Origin: CAYXVU01 sp964468725
GTDB lineage: Bacteria > Acidobacteriota > Blastocatellia > UBA7656
NCBI GenBank assembly: GCA_964468725.1
Contig: CAYXVU010000016.1
Coordinates: 1-44,620 of the forward strand
Direction: 5' to 3'
DNA: 44,620 nucleotides
Below are positions 42,844 through 44,620 of the stretch, one piece after another (the first letter of the stretch is position 1; each line of letters starts with the position of its first letter). Below the pieces are notes generated by a model. The model did no database searches and had not been told where the DNA came from. It saw nothing but the letters and a program-made list of their open reading frames with translations. The translations under genes and the position numbers were made by a program.

Positions 42844-43335
42844 TCAATTGAACAGAGCCTCAATGTCTTCTTCGGTGATTTCGGCAAATGGCGAATCGAA
42901 GTCGAGACCTTTATCCCGTTCGCGCGCAATCTTGCTGTCTATGGCGTCGAAGACGCTGGTCATCTCGCCGTTGGCACGTTTGACGCGCAAGCGCACCAGT
43001 CCGAGACTGGAGCGTTCGTCAAAGATGACGACCAGAATGACGCGCGAAGCAACGACCGAGATATGGATGTTCTCTTTTTCGCCCTCGTGAGAGAGCACCG
43101 GAAAGCCGCGCTCGCCAATCAGGTGAGCGAGACCATCAGTGGCCGCGACGTTGCCAGCCGTGAGACTTGCCAGACTCGTCGTGTCGAGGTTTGTCATTTC
43201 GCCACAGGCGGCAATCTGCTGCCCGTTTTTATCCACTAGGAATACGAACTTGGCATTGGCATCGGCGCACAAGCGCGAAATGACGCTTTTGAGTTGCTCA
43301 TACTCCTGTTCATACATTACGACCGGAGCTGCCAT
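42844..43335 (-). CDS. mglB: MglB-like roadblock/LC7 protein (GTPase-activating partner of MglA)
   Basis: A 163-residue roadblock/LC7-domain protein. The N-terminal MVMYEQEYEQLKSVISRLCADANAKFVFLVDKNGQQIAACG and central TSLASLTAGNVAATDGLAHLIGERGFPVLSHEG are typical of MglB. A C-terminal tail (about residues 120-163, ending AEITEEDIEALFN) extends the fold, as in some MglBs. A good site (GAGGAG) precedes the ATG. A strong-looking promoter at 43502-43530 reads towards it. Together with MglA it probably controls polarity. Confidence 0.9.
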   Translation of the reverse strand: MAAPVVMYEQEYEQLKSVISRLCADANAKFVFLVDKNGQQIAACGEMTNLDTTSLASLTAGNVAATDGLAHLIGERGFPVLSHEGEKENIHISVVASRVILVVIFDERSSLGLVRLRVKRANGEMTSVFDAIDSKIARERDKGLDFDSPFAEITEEDIEALFN

Positions 43336-43501
43336 CTTTTCTCCTCAACTAAGAAAATGCCGGAACGGGGAACTGTGCCAGCACGCTGCGAATCAATTCC
43401 GTTTGGCGAAGAACGCTTCCATCGTTGAACGTAACCTTCTATTTAATTGATTCTGACACCCTCAGCGGTACTATGGGCAGGGGCAAATTTGAGGTGCTGC
43501 C

Positions 43502-43530
43502 TTTATAGCATGGGGCTTAGACCATTACAA
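43502..43530 (-). promoter_or_regulatory. Promoter for mglBA
   Basis: On the minus strand TTGTAA (43530-43525) and TATAAA (43507-43502) are separated by exactly 17 bases. Transcription would start near 43495 with a leader of about 160 bases before mglB. Match made by eye. Confidence 0.5.
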
Positions 43531-43699
43531 TAGTTTTTCCTCACCCACTTAGGCACTTGCTAAGAAATAGATCGGGTGACTTCGTTTTCTGATCGCGATG
43601 AGGTTCGCTCTCCGCAGCTTGCTGTAAAAAGGCTCATTGGGGCTGCGCTTGCGACTTGGCAGGCACAGGGATAGACTTAGCCTCTCCATCATCGCTGGC

Positions 43700-43793
43700 C
43701 GGTTTCCGGGAGGGGGCGCAGAGGACTTTGAGGACATGCTACTGTTCCCTCTGCATACCCTCGCGGCCTGTCTGCGCCCCCGCCGGGAAACCG
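43700..43793. repeat. Long GC-rich inverted repeat
   Basis: A 23-base arm (43700-43722, CGGTTTCCGGGAGGGGGCGC then AGA) and its complement (43771-43793, TCTGCGCCCCCGCCGGGAAA then CCG) pair at 21 of 23 positions. They enclose 48 bases with little internal structure. Located between the divergent mglB promoter and the small exported gene. Apart from this and the promoter, 43336-43884 holds nothing I can support. Confidence 0.65.
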
Positions 43794-43884
43794 AGCAAAA
43801 TGGCTCAATATCACTTTTTGACACAAACCAATTGTTCTGGCTGATACATCGTGGCCAGCGAACCCTTTCAAGGAGAATGACTCT

Positions 43885-44223
43885 ATGAGAATACGATTCG
43901 TATTGTTTGCCGCGCTTTGCATTTTCGCTTTTCCGCTACTATTTTTGTCTCCTCAAAACAGCAATCACAACCCCTCATCGCTCTCGACGATTGTCGTTTT
44001 GGCTGGCCACTCCCAACCTTCCGGTAGATGGTGCGACTGTGGTCTTGAAGGCGGCGTTTGCTCCGGCTTCGGACTACGCGCACAACGCGGCCAGAGTGTT
44101 GAAAAACCATCAGGTCAAACGGATAGTTCAAACGACCGGAGTCAAAGAGGGAATGTTGATCCGGCGGCGGGATGGATATTCTTTTTTGTCGCCTTCGTTG
44201 TCGGAATCAAAATGCGCGCATAA
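43885..44223 (+). CDS. Small exported protein with cysteine cluster and C-terminal membrane segment
   Basis: A 112-residue protein. A signal peptide (FVLFAALCIFAFPLLFLS) is followed by a short variable mature part containing VVLAGHSQPSGRWCDCGLEG and GVC (three clustered cysteines). The C-terminus is a hydrophobic helix, AAGWIFFFVAFVVGIKMRA, preceded by DP and ending in a basic residue, a layout like sorting signals of exported proteins. The ribosome site AAGGAGA lies ten bases before the ATG. I do not recognise a named family. The next 246 bases (44224-44469) show no supportable gene. Confidence 0.6.
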   Translation: MRIRFVLFAALCIFAFPLLFLSPQNSNHNPSSLSTIVVLAGHSQPSGRWCDCGLEGGVCSGFGLRAQRGQSVEKPSGQTDSSNDRSQRGNVDPAAGWIFFFVAFVVGIKMRA

Positions 44224-44469
44224 GGTTCGTCAGCATTTTAGATTCCGCAAAAAACGAATCGCTTACAGAAAGCCGCCAAAAGATCGGGGCGGCACGATAT
44301 AGATATGTTTCCAAAGGCGGCGACATTCTACTACAGCGAACACTGATTTGCACGAAGAACTTCAACTGGAGAAAATGGAAGCGAATGGTTGTTCGGGTAC
44401 ATTTCATCTCGTAGGCGAAAACGTTATGACTAGCGAGAAGCGGGGAAGAGCAGCCATCAATTCAATGAC

Positions 44470-44620
44470 ATGACCAGAAAACTTACTACGCGACGCTTGC
44501 TTTCTGCTGGTTCCCTCACCGATGTCACGCCGCTGCGCGTCGGCCACGCTGACGACCGGGAAGCTCTTACCGGCTGCACCGTCATTTTGTGCGGCGCATC
44601 GGGCGCGATTGCCGGTGTAG
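44470..44620 (+). CDS. P1/DmpA-family N-terminal-nucleophile peptidase, 5' end only
   Basis: Partial gene running off the right edge. The first 50 residues (RKLTTRRLLSAGSLTDVTPL, then RVGHADDREALTGCTVILCG) match the start of S58/DmpA-type aminopeptidases and related endo-type 6-aminohexanoate hydrolases, where TDV..LRVGH..D..ALTGCTV is the family opening. The enzyme is normally made as a precursor that cleaves itself before a catalytic serine or threonine further downstream; that part is outside the window. The ATG at 44470 is the only start available between a stop at 44431 and the domain; no clear ribosome site is visible. Confidence 0.82.
   Translation, partial: MTRKLTTRRLLSAGSLTDVTPLRVGHADDREALTGCTVILCGASGAIAGV

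Overview
The window looks like chromosomal DNA of an acidobacterium, most likely class Blastocatellia; this is inferred from gene content and not proven. Pointers are an MacB/FtsX-type permease of the duplicated-orphan (ADOP) kind, a zinc-ribbon Ser/Thr kinase with TPRs, an MglB-MglA pair, many exported peptidases and repeat proteins, and a GC-rich background. No plasmid, phage or CRISPR structure is visible.

Layout. 1-5600: TauE/SafE exporter, ADOP permease, DinB-family protein, a divergent MetR-like LysR regulator, and a decayed second DinB copy. 6040-10596: two exported proteins (CsgG-like, FlgT-like) convergent with the kinase. 10736-16780: the tail of a broken amidohydrolase, an M28 glutamate carboxypeptidase-like enzyme, and a large exported protein that looks like an S8 protease lacking its catalytic domain and carrying BACON-type modules. 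17065-21272 (minus strand): prolyl aminopeptidase, DinB protein, a small protein, class V aminotransferase, asparaginase. 21664-26355 (plus strand): pseudopilin-like protein, membrane protein, TPR protein, two tandem CAP-domain proteins. 26503-31585 (minus strand): an esterase and a BlaI - M56 peptidase - HEAT-repeat operon with two identical operator-like palindromes. 31762-42149 (plus strand): the housekeeping series ispE, tRNA-Gln, prs, rplY, pth, rpsF, rpsR, rplI, dnaB, alr, interrupted between dnaB and alr by an AT-rich type II restriction-modification island whose two genes both carry apparent lesions. 42167-43335: mglB-mglA. 43885 to the end: a small exported cysteine-containing protein and the 5' end of a DmpA/P1-family peptidase.

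The most interesting signals are: (1) the BlaI/M56 unit, where the M56 sensor protease carries a C-terminal HEAT array related to the adjacent exported HEAT protein; (2) the decaying Bpu10I-like restriction system, with an in-frame TAA followed by 44 intact codons; (3) a family of degenerate seven-base repeats (GTCGGTT/GTCCGTC and complements) in intergenic regions, often just upstream of genes; (4) the S8-like exported protein without a catalytic domain; (5) remnants of a DinB gene and an amidohydrolase.
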